A stretch of 64,000 bases of DNA, taken from positions 62,001-126,000 of the forward strand of contig NZ_QGTL01000014.1 of assembly GCF_003182135.1 (NCBI RefSeq). Direction: 5' to 3'. A model generated the notes under the pieces. That model did not search any database, had not been told where the DNA came from, and worked only from the letters and a program-made list of their open reading frames with translations. Source of the stretch: Nocardia neocaledoniensis (GTDB lineage Bacteria; Actinomycetota; Actinomycetes; Mycobacteriales; Mycobacteriaceae). The position numbers were made by a program, and so were the translations under genes. This document shows, piece by piece, positions 34,627 through 43,116 of the stretch. How positions within the stretch are numbered: the stretch's first letter is position 1; each line of letters begins with the position of its first letter.

Positions 34627-35754
34627 ATGGCCCGAACTCTGCTGGTTACCAACGATTTCCCGCCTAGGCCGGGCGGCATCCAGTCCTATCTGCAGGCGCT
34701 GGCGAATCAGCTGCCGCCCGACGACCTGGTCGTGTACGCGCCGCGCTGGCGCGGGGACAGCCACGAGAAGTTCGACGCCGCGCAGAAGTTCCGCGTCGTT
34801 CGCCACCCGACGACGCTCATGCTCCCCACGCCGGGTGTGGTCCGGCGGGCGAGCGCGCTGCTGCGCGAACACGAGTGCGACACCGTGTGGTTCGGCGCGG
34901 CCGCTCCGCTGGCCGCGATGTCGCCGATGCTGCGGCGCGCGGGCGCCGAACGCATCCTGGCCAGCACGCACGGACACGAGGTCGGCTGGTCGATGCTGCC
35001 CGGCGCCCGTCAGGTGCTGCGGTCCATCGGCGAGAACACCGATGTGGTCACCTACGTCAGCAAGTACACCCGCGGCCGCTTCGCCTCCGCGTTCGGGCCG
35101 CGCGCCGCGCTCGAATACCTGCCGCCGGGCGTGGATCCCGCCGAGTTCCGGCCCGATCCGGGGGCGCGGGCCGAACTGCGCGCCCGCTACGGCCTCGGTG
35201 ACCGGCCGACGGTGCTGTGCCTGTCGCGCCTGGTCCCGCGCAAGGGGCAGGACATGCTGATCGTCGCGATGACCGAGATCCGCGAGCGCGTCGACGGCGC
35301 GGTCCTGGTGATCGCCGGCGGCGGGCCCTACGAGGTCAAGCTGCGCGCGCTGGCCGACGCGCTCGGGGTGAGCGACAGCGTGGTGTTCACCGGCCGGGTG
35401 CCCTCCGGCGAACTGGCCGCCCACCACACCCTCGCCGACGTCTTCGCCATGCCGTGCCGCACCCGCGGCGCCGGACTCGACGTGGAGGGCCTGGGCATCG
35501 TCTACCTGGAGGCCTCCGCCACCGGGGTGCCGGTGGTCGCGGGCAGTTCCGGCGGCGCACCGGAGACGGTGCGCGAGGGCGAGACCGGCCTGGTGGTGCA
35601 CGGACGCTCCGTCGAGCAGATCAGCGACGCCGTCGTCGAGCTGCTCACCGACCGCGACAAAGCCGCCGCGATGGGTGCCGCGGGACGCGCGTGGGTGGAG
35701 GAGAACTGGCACTGGGACCGCCAGGGCGCCCGCCTGCGGGAGCTGCTGCGGTGA
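34627..35754 (+). CDS. pimB: GDP-mannose-dependent phosphatidylinositol monomannoside mannosyltransferase
   Basis: PimB' adds the second mannose to phosphatidylinositol monomannoside on the cytosolic face, an early step of PIM/lipomannan synthesis. The 375-residue GT-B (GT4) protein has the N-terminal PPRPGGIQSYLQAL (near residues 12-25), the acceptor histidine loop STHGHEVGW near 118, and the C-terminal GDP-mannose site with LSRLVPRKGQD near 200 and the EX7E region GLDVEGLGIVYLEASATGVP near 285. The longer open frame upstream overlaps the metallopeptidase gene and is not PimB-like, so ATG 34627 is the start. Its order next to NlpC/P60 genes, glk and plsC is as in Corynebacterium glutamicum. 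Confidence 0.93.
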   Translation: MARTLLVTNDFPPRPGGIQSYLQALANQLPPDDLVVYAPRWRGDSHEKFDAAQKFRVVRHPTTLMLPTPGVVRRASALLREHECDTVWFGAAAPLAAMSPMLRRAGAERILASTHGHEVGWSMLPGARQVLRSIGENTDVVTYVSKYTRGRFASAFGPRAALEYLPPGVDPAEFRPDPGARAELRARYGLGDRPTVLCLSRLVPRKGQDMLIVAMTEIRERVDGAVLVIAGGGPYEVKLRALADALGVSDSVVFTGRVPSGELAAHHTLADVFAMPCRTRGAGLDVEGLGIVYLEASATGVPVVAGSSGGAPETVREGETGLVVHGRSVEQISDAVVELLTDRDKAAAMGAAGRAWVEENWHWDRQGARLRELLR

Positions 35755-35784
35755 CACCCCGGCCGCGATCGGGGCCGCGTCCAC

Positions 35785-35790
35785 TACGCT
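35785..35790 (+). promoter_or_regulatory. Leaderless -10 box of the first SRPBCC gene
   Basis: TACGCT lies 7 nt before GTG 35798, between pimB' and the SRPBCC gene. Confidence 0.4.
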
Positions 35791-35797
35791 CAGCGAG

Positions 35798-36193
35798 GTG
35801 AGCAGTATCCAGGTCGCAGATCAGACCTTCCTCGCGGCGCCGCCCGCCGCGATCGCCGACGTGCTGAGCGCCACCAACAACTGGCGCCGCTGGTGGCCCG
35901 ACCTGCGCCTCGACGTGCGCGAGGATCGCGGCGACAAGGGCATCCGCTGGACGGTGACCGGCCCACTCGACGGCACCATGGAGGTGTGGCTCGAGGCGTT
36001 CGCCGACGGCACGATCCTGCATTACTTCCTGCACGCGGAACCCACCGCCGCCAAGCCGATGGCGCCGCGCGCGCTGGCCGCGGCCAATCGCGCGCGCCGC
36101 GTCGCCGGGAAGGACATGTCGTTCGAACTGAAGGCCCGGCTCGAGGCCGGCCGCCCCGCGGGCGTCGCGCCCGCGGCCGTCGCGGCGCCCTGA
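35798..36193 (+). CDS. SRPBCC (polyketide cyclase-like) protein
   Basis: The 131-residue protein has the START-like SRPBCC fold pattern: an N-terminal strand SIQVADQTFLAAPPAAIADVL, a ligand-loop region NNWRRWWPDLRLDV (near residues 28-41) and a central GIRWTVTGPLDGTMEVWLE segment. The C terminus (ALAAANRARRVAGKDMSFELK) is the closing helix. I cannot name a ligand. The start GTG 35798 is favoured because SSIQVADQTF is a usual start for the family. It is followed 52 bp later by a second SRPBCC protein and corresponds in place to Rv2186c. Confidence 0.75.
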   Translation: MSSIQVADQTFLAAPPAAIADVLSATNNWRRWWPDLRLDVREDRGDKGIRWTVTGPLDGTMEVWLEAFADGTILHYFLHAEPTAAKPMAPRALAAANRARRVAGKDMSFELKARLEAGRPAGVAPAAVAAP

Positions 36194-36245
36194 GCGGCGC
36201 CCCCGGCACACTGCTCGTCCGCACGAAAGGAACCATTCCGCCGCC

Positions 36246-36683
36246 ATGGCCGACCGGACCCAGAGATCGATCGTCATCGAGGCGCCGTCGAAGCAGGTGA
36301 TGGCCGTCATCGCGGATCTGGCGTCCTACCCGGAGTGGGTGGCGGCCGCGCAGTCGGTGGAGGTGCTCGAGACCGACGCGCAGGGCCGCGCGAACACCGC
36401 GCGCTTCGTGCTGGACGCGGGCGTCGTGAAGGACACCTATGTGCTGGCCTACAGCTGGCGGGCCGACGGCAAGGCGGTGAGCTGGCGGCTGCTCAGCGGT
36501 GACCTGCAGAAGGCGCAGGACGGCAGTTACGAACTGCGCGAGCGGCCCGACGGCAGTACCGAGGTGGTCTACGAGCTGACGGTCGACTTGAACATCCCGA
36601 TGATCGGCATGTTCAAGCGCAAGGCCGAGAAGGTGATCACCGATACGGCCTTGAAGGAACTGAAGAAGCGGGTCGAGGGCTGA
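36246..36683 (+). CDS. SRPBCC family protein (Rv2185c-like)
   Basis: This 145-residue protein matches Rv2185c from end to end, including RSIVIEAPSKQVMAVIADLASYPEWV at the N terminus (quoted in part as MAVIADLASYPEWV) and the C-terminal IPMIGMFKRKAEKVITDTALKELKKRVEG (quoted in part as IPMIGMFKRKAEKVI). The SRPBCC fold forms a hydrophobic pocket; the ligand is unknown but lipid or isoprenoid handling is often suggested for this locus. The stop overlaps the start of the next gene (CTGA). The pair of SRPBCC genes and the ArsA-like ATPase form one operon. Confidence 0.88.
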   Translation: MADRTQRSIVIEAPSKQVMAVIADLASYPEWVAAAQSVEVLETDAQGRANTARFVLDAGVVKDTYVLAYSWRADGKAVSWRLLSGDLQKAQDGSYELRERPDGSTEVVYELTVDLNIPMIGMFKRKAEKVITDTALKELKKRVEG

Positions 36684-37960
36684 GCGCCGCCGGCGGTACC
36701 CGGGTCGAACTGTTCGTCGGCAAGGGCGGGGTCGGGAAGACGACGCTGGCCTGCGCGACGGGCCTGGCGCACGCGCGCGCGGGCCTGCGAGTGCTGATCG
36801 CGTCGCTGGACCAGGCGCATTCCCTCGGTGACGCGCTGGGCGTGCGGTTCCCGCACGATCCGGGCACGGTCACCGGCGTGGCCAGGGTCGCGCCCGGGCT
36901 CGAGGCGATCGAGATCGATTCCCTCGCCCTGCTCGAGGACCGGTTCCGCGATGTGGTGGGCATGCTCGAGCGCGGCGGCAGCCACGACCACGGCATCGAC
37001 CTGGCCGCGCTGGACCCGGCCGAGCTGACCGGCCTGCCCGGCGTGCAGGAACTGCTGATGCTGGTGGAGATCGCCCAGTTCGCCGAGGAGGACGACTGGG
37101 ACGTCGTGATCGTGGACTGCCCGCCCTCGGCCGACATGCTGCGCATCGTCACCGCGCCCGACACCCTGCTCACCTATCTGGACCGCCTCTGGCCCCGGCA
37201 CGCGCGCGCGATGAGCGCGATCGGCACCGACCTGCGCAAGGCCGTGCTCGCGGCCACCGTGGAGCGGATCGTGGGTGCGGTGACCCGGGTCCGCGACCTG
37301 CTCGCCGACCCGGCCCGTACCAGCGCGCGCCTGATCACCGGCCCCGAGCAGGTCGCCGTGGCCGAGGCGCGCCGGGTGCGTTCGGCGGCCGCGCTGCTGG
37401 GACTGCGGCTGGACGCGGTGGTGGTGAACAAGGTGCTGGCGCCGGTGCCGCCGCCGGGCGAGAGCGCCCATCCGGCCGTGCACTGGTATCTCAACCGCCG
37501 GGCAGAGCAGCTCGAGGTGGTGGCGCGGCTGCACGAGCAGCTCACCGATGTGCCGATCCTGCTCGCCCAGCACGCCGGGACCGAACCGGTCGGGGTGAAC
37601 GCGCTGGTCGCGTTCTCCTATTCGCTCGACACGCGGCCCGGCCCGGCCGCTCGAGGCGCGGATTCGGGCGAACCGATGGTTCGATGGGAGTCCGGCTCCG
37701 GTGTCGACTCCGTGTACGCGATGCGGATGCGGCTGCCGGTGGTCGATCCCGGCACCTTGCGGCTGGGCCGAGTGGAGGACGATCTGATCGTGGGAGCCGA
37801 CGGCGTGCGCACGCGTGTACGGCTCGCCCCGGTGCTGCAGCGCTGCATCGTGGCGGGCGCCGAGCTCGACGACGGTCACCTGGTGGTCCGCTTCCGGCCC
37901 GATCCGCAGGTGTGGCCCGCCGATCCGAACTACACGAAGGCGACCGCAGATGAGCAGTGA
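36680..37960 (+). CDS. ArsA-like soluble ATPase (Rv2184c-type), CTG start
   Basis: The protein is a SIMIBI-class ArsA/GET3-related ATPase of about 426 residues. The deviant Walker A is VGKGGVGKTTLACATG (near residues 13-28), followed by a switch-II-like VIVDCPPSADMLR near 145. The first ATG/GTG-type start at 36791 would delete the Walker A, and no ATG, GTG or TTG lies upstream in frame. The only start that keeps it is CTG 36680, which overlaps the preceding gene in CTGA. Arsenite-binding cysteines and other ars genes are absent, so arsenic transport is unlikely. A role in membrane-protein targeting or envelope assembly is possible. It overlaps the next gene by 11 bp. Confidence 0.85.
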   Translation: MSAAGGTRVELFVGKGGVGKTTLACATGLAHARAGLRVLIASLDQAHSLGDALGVRFPHDPGTVTGVARVAPGLEAIEIDSLALLEDRFRDVVGMLERGGSHDHGIDLAALDPAELTGLPGVQELLMLVEIAQFAEEDDWDVVIVDCPPSADMLRIVTAPDTLLTYLDRLWPRHARAMSAIGTDLRKAVLAATVERIVGAVTRVRDLLADPARTSARLITGPEQVAVAEARRVRSAAALLGLRLDAVVVNKVLAPVPPPGESAHPAVHWYLNRRAEQLEVVARLHEQLTDVPILLAQHAGTEPVGVNALVAFSYSLDTRPGPAARGADSGEPMVRWESGSGVDSVYAMRMRLPVVDPGTLRLGRVEDDLIVGADGVRTRVRLAPVLQRCIVAGAELDDGHLVVRFRPDPQVWPADPNYTKATADEQ

Positions 37961-38798
37961 CTCCCAGTCCGAGCGCCGCGGCCACCACCCCGACGGCTTC
38001 GCCGAGTTCACCGAGGAGTTGCGGCTGCTCGCCGAGGTCCTGCTGGCCAGGGTCGAACCGGTCCTGCGGCGCACCGCGGCCGACGGCCAGGCCGATCTCG
38101 GTGGCTGCGCCTGGTGCCCGGTGTGCGCGGCCGCCGCGCTGGTCCGCGGCGATCACCACGACGTGGTGGCCGCGCTCGCCGAGCACGGCACCTCGATGGT
38201 GACGGTCCTGCGCGAGGCGCTCGCGGGCGTTCCGGTCGACCCGGTCCTCCCGCCCGAGTGGGCGGAATACGCTGCGGCCCACCACGATTCACATCACGCC
38301 GCCGCGGCCGAGCAGTTCGCCCGCGAACGCGCCGCCGCCGACCCACCCGCGCCGGGCACCGAAGCGACCGGGTTCGCGGGCGCCGACGGACCGCACGCGA
38401 CCGCCGCGACGCCGGGGTCCACCTCGACCGGAGGACCACACGCGAGCGCCGGAGCGCGTGGCGCCTCCGCCGCCCGGCCACACGCGTCGGACGAGGGCAC
38501 GGAACGAGCGCACGGCACGGACACCGCGTCGTCACCCCACCCCGCCGACGGCGCACGACCGGGTCCCTCGGACGGCACCGAGCACGCCCGCGGCCGCCGC
38601 TCCCGCAACCGCGCCGGCACGCCGCGCCCGCGCCGGGTCGACGAATACGCGACACGCGAGCAGACCCCGGCACCCGAGGACTCCGGCATCGGCCTGACCA
38701 CCTCCGGCCCGCAGCGCGCCGCCGAGCCCGATCGATCGCGCGCCGCCCGCGCGCCACGCTCGCGTTATGTCGACATTCCGGTGACGATCCGGGGATGA
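37950..38798 (+). CDS. Rv2183c-like protein with CxxCxxC motif and disordered tail
   Basis: The 282-residue protein has a folded N terminus (about 100 residues) and a low-complexity tail. A short Cys cluster, GGCAWCPVCAAAALVRG near residues 51-67, could bind a metal or an iron-sulfur centre. The tail from about 120 to 265 is rich in Ala, Gly, His, Pro, Ser and Arg (for example RGRRSRNRAGTPRPRRVDEY) and is predicted to be disordered and basic at the end. ATG 37950 overlaps the ArsA-like ATPase by 11 bp and the stop overlaps glk. The coupling suggests it works with the ATPase. Confidence 0.7.
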   Translation: MSSDSQSERRGHHPDGFAEFTEELRLLAEVLLARVEPVLRRTAADGQADLGGCAWCPVCAAAALVRGDHHDVVAALAEHGTSMVTVLREALAGVPVDPVLPPEWAEYAAAHHDSHHAAAAEQFARERAAADPPAPGTEATGFAGADGPHATAATPGSTSTGGPHASAGARGASAARPHASDEGTERAHGTDTASSPHPADGARPGPSDGTEHARGRRSRNRAGTPRPRRVDEYATREQTPAPEDSGIGLTTSGPQRAAEPDRSRAARAPRSRYVDIPVTIRG

Positions 38799-39790
38799 CC
38801 CAACGGATCGACCCGCAGCACCTGCTCACCGTCGGGATCGACGTCGGTGGCACGAACATCCGCGCCTCGGTCGTCGACGCCGAGGGCGAGGTGCTCGACA
38901 CCGTGCAGGCGCCGACGCCGCATTCCGAGCGCGCGCTCGAGGACGCGATCGACCGCGCCGTGCGTGACCTCGCGCGCCGCCACCCGGTCGCCGCCGTCGG
39001 GCTCGCGGTGGCCGGATTCATCTCCGCCGATCGGTCCACCGTCCGGTTCGCCCCGCACCTGCCGTGGCAGGACGCGCCTGTCGCGCAACGGCTCTCCACC
39101 CGCCTCGACCTGCCGGTGATCCTCGAACACGACGCGAACGCCGCGGGCTGGGCCGAGTACCGGTTCGGCGCGGCGGCAGGCGGGCACACCGTGGTCCTCA
39201 TCGCCATCGGCACCGGCATCGGCGCCGCGCTGCTGATCGACGGGCAGCTCTATCGCGGCAGCCACGGCATCGCCCCCGAACTCGGTCACCTCCAGGTCGT
39301 ACCGGAGGGCCGGGCCTGCCCGTGCGGCAAGCGCGGCTGCTGGGAGCGGTACTGCAGCGGCACGGCACTGGCCGACACCGCGATCGAACTGCTGGCCACC
39401 GACTCCGCGCGCTCGGTGCTCGCCCGCGATGTGCGTCGCGACCCCGGCTCGCTCACCGGCCGCCGGGTGGCGGGCGCGGCGCAGGACGGCGACGAGCTCG
39501 CGGTGCGGGTGCTGGCCGACTTCGCCCGCTGGCTGGGCCTGGGGCTGGCCTTCGTCAGCGACATCTTCGATCCCGATCTGGTCGTGATCGCCGGTGGCGT
39601 CAGCAGTTCGGCGCCGCTGTTCCTGGACGAGGCCCGCGAGCACTACGCGAGCGCGGTCACCGGGGCCGGGCACCGGCCGCTGGCGCGCCTGCGGACGACC
39701 CAGCTCGGAGAGGCCGCCGGCATGATCGGCGCGGCCGAATTGGCCAGGGCGGCGGTCGACGCGCCCGTCGCCGGCGGCACCGGGAGATGA
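38795..39790 (+). CDS. glk: ROK-family glucokinase
   Basis: ROK glucokinases phosphorylate glucose with ATP in the cytoplasm. The 331-residue protein has the ATP-binding VGIDVGGTNIRAS (near residues 13-25), the sugar-binding and catalytic LEHDANAAGWAEYRFGA near 109 and the ROK zinc motif CPCGKRGCWERYCSG near 172-186. No helix-turn-helix is present, so it is a kinase and not a ROK repressor. It lies between the Rv2183c-like gene (ATGA overlap) and plsC. Glk also sits near plsC and pimB' in C. glutamicum, which supports glucokinase over other sugar kinases. Confidence 0.87.
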   Translation: MTQRIDPQHLLTVGIDVGGTNIRASVVDAEGEVLDTVQAPTPHSERALEDAIDRAVRDLARRHPVAAVGLAVAGFISADRSTVRFAPHLPWQDAPVAQRLSTRLDLPVILEHDANAAGWAEYRFGAAAGGHTVVLIAIGTGIGAALLIDGQLYRGSHGIAPELGHLQVVPEGRACPCGKRGCWERYCSGTALADTAIELLATDSARSVLARDVRRDPGSLTGRRVAGAAQDGDELAVRVLADFARWLGLGLAFVSDIFDPDLVVIAGGVSSSAPLFLDEAREHYASAVTGAGHRPLARLRTTQLGEAAGMIGAAELARAAVDAPVAGGTGR

Positions 39791-39906
39791 GTGTCACACC
39801 CTGTGACCAATCCCGTCGTCCTGGGTTGGTTGTGACCTGCGACCAGCGGTAAAGTCGTCTTCCGACGAGGCTGCACACCACGATCCCGGTCCGAAGAAAG
39901 GACGCC

Positions 39907-40635
39907 ATGTTCTACTGGCTGCTCAAGTTCGTCTTTCCGGGACCGTTCATGCATCTGTACAACCGGCCGGTGGTCGAGGGTGTCGAGAACGTCCCCGCCG
40001 ACGGGCCGGCGATCATGGCGGGCAACCACCTCTCGTTCGCGGACTGGCTCTTCGCGCCACTGCTGAGCCCGCGCCGGATCAACTACCTCGCCAAGGCGGA
40101 GTACTTCAACACCCCCGGCCTCAAGGGTCGCCTGCAGAAGTTCTTCTTCAGCGGCACCGGCCAGTACCCGATCGACCGCAGCGGCGCCACCGCCGCCGAG
40201 GACGCGCTCAACGCGGCGCGCAAGCTGCTCGACGAGGGCCGCCTGGTCGGCCTGTACCCGGAGGGCACCCGGTCCCCCGACGGCCGCCTGTACAAGGGCA
40301 AGACCGGCATGGCGCGGCTGGCGCTGGAGACCGGCGTCCCGGTCATCCCGGTCGCCGTCATCGGCACCGACAAGGTGAGCCCGCCCGGACCGTTCAAGTG
40401 GCGCAGGCACAAGGTCACCCTCAAGTTCGGCGCCCCGCTGGACTTCTCGCGCTACGAGGGGATGAGCGGCAACCGCTTCGTCGAGCGCGCCGTCACCGAC
40501 GAGGTGATGTACGAGCTGATGCGCCTCACCGGCCAGGAGTACGTCGACGTGTACGCGCACAGCCTCAAGAAGGGCGTCGCCCCCACCGACCGCCAGCTCG
40601 AGGCCACCCGCATCCCGGACACCGCCGCGGGCTGA
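39907..40635 (+). CDS. plsC: 1-acyl-sn-glycerol-3-phosphate acyltransferase
   Basis: PlsC acylates lysophosphatidate to phosphatidate at the membrane. The 242-residue protein keeps the catalytic HX4D motif in GNHLSFADW (near residues 41-49) and the substrate-binding EGTRSPDGRLYKGKTG near 120-135. A hydrophobic N terminus (FYWLLKFVFPGPF) would attach it to the membrane. AAAGGA ends 5 nt before the ATG. It corresponds to Rv2182c. In mycobacteria this family member may act on envelope lipids and not only bulk phospholipid. A hairpin follows the stop. Confidence 0.92.
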   Translation: MFYWLLKFVFPGPFMHLYNRPVVEGVENVPADGPAIMAGNHLSFADWLFAPLLSPRRINYLAKAEYFNTPGLKGRLQKFFFSGTGQYPIDRSGATAAEDALNAARKLLDEGRLVGLYPEGTRSPDGRLYKGKTGMARLALETGVPVIPVAVIGTDKVSPPGPFKWRRHKVTLKFGAPLDFSRYEGMSGNRFVERAVTDEVMYELMRLTGQEYVDVYAHSLKKGVAPTDRQLEATRIPDTAAG

Positions 40636-40650
40636 CCTGTTCTCGTCGCT

Positions 40651-40685
40651 TCCGCCGCACGTCGCACCACGCGCCGTGCGGCGGA
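40651..40685. terminator. Terminator-like hairpin between plsC and the kinase gene
   Basis: Arms TCCGCCGCAC (40651-40660) and GTGCGGCGGA (40676-40685) form a perfect 10-bp stem with a 15-nt loop in the convergent gap. Confidence 0.6.
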
Positions 40686-40699
40686 GCTGTTTCCGGGCC

Positions 40700-42958
40700 T
40701 CAGTGCGCGGCGACGCGTTCGAGAGCGGCCAGGTCCCGTTCCAGCATCCGGAACAGCCAGTACACGCCGACGAACGCCAGCGCGCCGCCGATGCACAGCA
40801 CGCGCAGCGGCACGATCACCGACGGGATGTCGGCGGGCGGGATGAAGGTGACCCCGGCCGCGCCGAGCAGCGGGACCGCGGCGGCGATCGTCAGGAAATA
40901 GGTGCTGCGCCGTTCCAGCGCGCGCAACTGCGCGGCGTCGGCGGGGCCGAGCCCGCCGAGTGACAGGAACGCCGGATAGAGGCAGCGCACCGCGTAGAAG
41001 CTGACCAGGAAGTACGGATAGGCCATGGCGATGGCGCCGCAGACGATCTGGGTCAGGAAGAAGTGCGCCGAGGATTCGGCGCCGAGGTTGCTCCCGGACA
41101 GCTGCACCGAGACCGGGACCGCGATCCCGGCGATCACCCACAGCACGAAGCAGGTGAGCACGTTGCGGCTGGCCAGCTGCAAGGTGTCCGAGCGCGCCCT
41201 GGCCAGCGCGCGGGCGTCGTAGCCGCGGCCGGTGCGCAGGCCGTGCATGATGAACCACAGATGCATGACCAGGGCGACGGTCACGACGGCGCCGATCACG
41301 AAGCCGACGCCGTAACAGGTCCAGGCGACCAGGTCGAAGGTCCGCTGCGCGTCGGCGTCGAGCTTGCCGAAGATCAGCGTCCGGTTGTGGTTGTAGCTGT
41401 AGAGGATCGCCAGCGCGTTGGGCACCGCGATGGCCAGCGCCATGATGGGGTGGATCCAGCTGCGCGCCCGCAGCCGCGCGCTGCCCGCGGGCGGGTCGAC
41501 CAGATCGCGGGCCCGCGCGTCCAGGCACACCTGGAGCTGCTGGGCCATGTCGGCGCCGCGTTCCCAGCGCGCGGCCGGATCGGGTTCGAGGGCGCGCACG
41601 AGCGCGCGGCGCAGCGCGGCGGGGGTGTCGGGCGGCAGGTCGTCGTAGGGCAGGTCGCCGGGACTGTGCGCGCGCCGGTCGAGCATCGAGTCCAGGGCGG
41701 TGCGATCGCCGCCCGCGGCGGTGTCGTCGCCGAAGGGTTTGCGGCCGGTGAGCAGCTCCCACAGCACCACCGCCAGCGAGAACAGGTCGCTGCGGGTGTC
41801 GAGGTCGGCCGCGGCGGTGGGCCGGTCCGGATGCACCACCGACAGTTGCTCCGGTGACATGTACGCCAGCGATCCACCGAAGTAGGCCACCGGGCTGTCC
41901 CCGGAGACGTTGCCGCTGAAACTGATGTTGAAATCGGCGAGCTTGGGCACCCCCTCGGCGGTGAGCAGCACGTTCGCCGGTTTGACGTCGCGGTGCAGAA
42001 CCCCGAGCCCGCCCGCGTAGTCCAGCGCCTGCGCCAGCCGGCGCCCCAGCCACGCCACGGTCTCCGGCCAGGACAGCCCGGCGATCTCGGCGCGTACCGG
42101 CGATTCGGCGGGCTGGATCTCCCCCTTCGCGGCGAGCACGGAGTCGATGACGTCGAGCAGCAACCGCCCGTCGCGCTGGTCGGGCGGGGTGACGCGGACC
42201 CGTTCCAGCACATCGAGCAGCGTGCCGCCGGGCACGTACTGCATGTACAGCAGCCGCAATCCGGGTCCCTCGACGACCCGCTGGTCGAAGACCCGCACGA
42301 TGTAGTCGTGGTCGAGCTGGGCCAGCGTCTGCGGTTCGGTGCCCTTGTCGCGGGAGATCTTGACCGCCACCAGCCGCTGCATGGAGCGCTGGCGGGCCAG
42401 GAAGACGCGGGCGAACGCGCCGCGGCCGAGCCCGGCCATCAGGTCGAAGTCGTCGATGCTCTGGCCCGCCTCCAGCTCGTCGAGGCCGGCGGGCACGGCG
42501 GGTTCGGCGGTCGCGCCGAGCAGTGTGCTGTGATAGTCCTCGGTGGTCAGCAGTTGCGAAAGCTGTTCGGCCTGTTCGGGATAGGCGGCGGTGTATTCGT
42601 CCACGTCCACCGAACCGCCGGCGCGGCGGCGCAGATGGAACTCCTCGTAGATCAGCTCCGGCGGCAGCGGCCAGGTGCGCAGCTCGGGCAGTTCGTCGAC
42701 GTAGTCGGCCAGCCGTTTCGGCGCCGTACCGCGCTGCCAGCGGTTGATCAGATCGATCTTGATCAGTTCGATCAGCGAGACCCGCCGGAGCGCGGGCGCG
42801 GCGGGCAGGTAGTCGCCCAGTGCGGGCGGAGTTTCCGCGTCGCGCCAGGCCGCGCTGAAGCGTTCGATGGCGTCGGTGACCTGGTTGCCCCGCGATGTCT
42901 CCGGCGACCGGTCGGGCTGGACGGTCACCCCGGAGGCAGGCGGGGCGGAGTGCGCCAT
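40700..42958 (-). CDS. Ser/Thr protein kinase with planctomycete-like N terminus and six-helix C-terminal membrane domain
   Basis: The 752-residue protein has three parts. The N-terminal about 145 residues carry paired motifs (FSAAWRDAETPPALGDYLPA, then LIKIDLINRWQRGTAPKRLA, EFHLRRRAGGSVDVDEYTAAYPEQ) that resemble modules I know from planctomycete and myxobacterial kinases. The kinase domain (about 165-450) has GLGRGAFARVFLA, VAVKISRD and VLHRDVKPANVLL. The metal-binding motif reads LADFNIS, that is DFN and not DFG. The C terminus (about 490-745) holds around six transmembrane segments, unlike PASTA kinases. A TACGAT box 6 nt before ATG 42958 selects that start over 42997. Sensor input and targets are unknown. 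It is divergent from an ABC1-type kinase. Confidence 0.88.
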   Translation of the reverse strand: MAHSAPPASGVTVQPDRSPETSRGNQVTDAIERFSAAWRDAETPPALGDYLPAAPALRRVSLIELIKIDLINRWQRGTAPKRLADYVDELPELRTWPLPPELIYEEFHLRRRAGGSVDVDEYTAAYPEQAEQLSQLLTTEDYHSTLLGATAEPAVPAGLDELEAGQSIDDFDLMAGLGRGAFARVFLARQRSMQRLVAVKISRDKGTEPQTLAQLDHDYIVRVFDQRVVEGPGLRLLYMQYVPGGTLLDVLERVRVTPPDQRDGRLLLDVIDSVLAAKGEIQPAESPVRAEIAGLSWPETVAWLGRRLAQALDYAGGLGVLHRDVKPANVLLTAEGVPKLADFNISFSGNVSGDSPVAYFGGSLAYMSPEQLSVVHPDRPTAAADLDTRSDLFSLAVVLWELLTGRKPFGDDTAAGGDRTALDSMLDRRAHSPGDLPYDDLPPDTPAALRRALVRALEPDPAARWERGADMAQQLQVCLDARARDLVDPPAGSARLRARSWIHPIMALAIAVPNALAILYSYNHNRTLIFGKLDADAQRTFDLVAWTCYGVGFVIGAVVTVALVMHLWFIMHGLRTGRGYDARALARARSDTLQLASRNVLTCFVLWVIAGIAVPVSVQLSGSNLGAESSAHFFLTQIVCGAIAMAYPYFLVSFYAVRCLYPAFLSLGGLGPADAAQLRALERRSTYFLTIAAAVPLLGAAGVTFIPPADIPSVIVPLRVLCIGGALAFVGVYWLFRMLERDLAALERVAAH

Positions 42959-42964
42959 CTCCGC

Positions 42965-42970
42965 ATCGTA
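42965..42970 (-). promoter_or_regulatory. Leaderless -10 box of the membrane-domain kinase
   Basis: TACGAT on the minus strand ends 6 nt before ATG 42958. Confidence 0.5.
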
Positions 42971-43116
42971 ACGCCGTCGGCGATCCGGCGGCACCATGTC
43001 GGGGCGGCGGCGTCGCTGTTGCGCGACCCCGCCCTGACCGGCCCGCCCTCTTGATAGCCTCGTGCGAGGGCAGAGCCGACCGGCGGATCGGTGTCGGCGG
43101 GGCAGCGAGGTGGGAC

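Noticed and set aside
36791..37960. GTG 36791 as the ArsA-like ATPase start
   Set aside because: It removes the Walker A motif.
36680..37960. Arsenic-resistance ATPase
   Set aside because: No arsB, arsC or arsR nearby and no arsenite-binding cysteine pattern.
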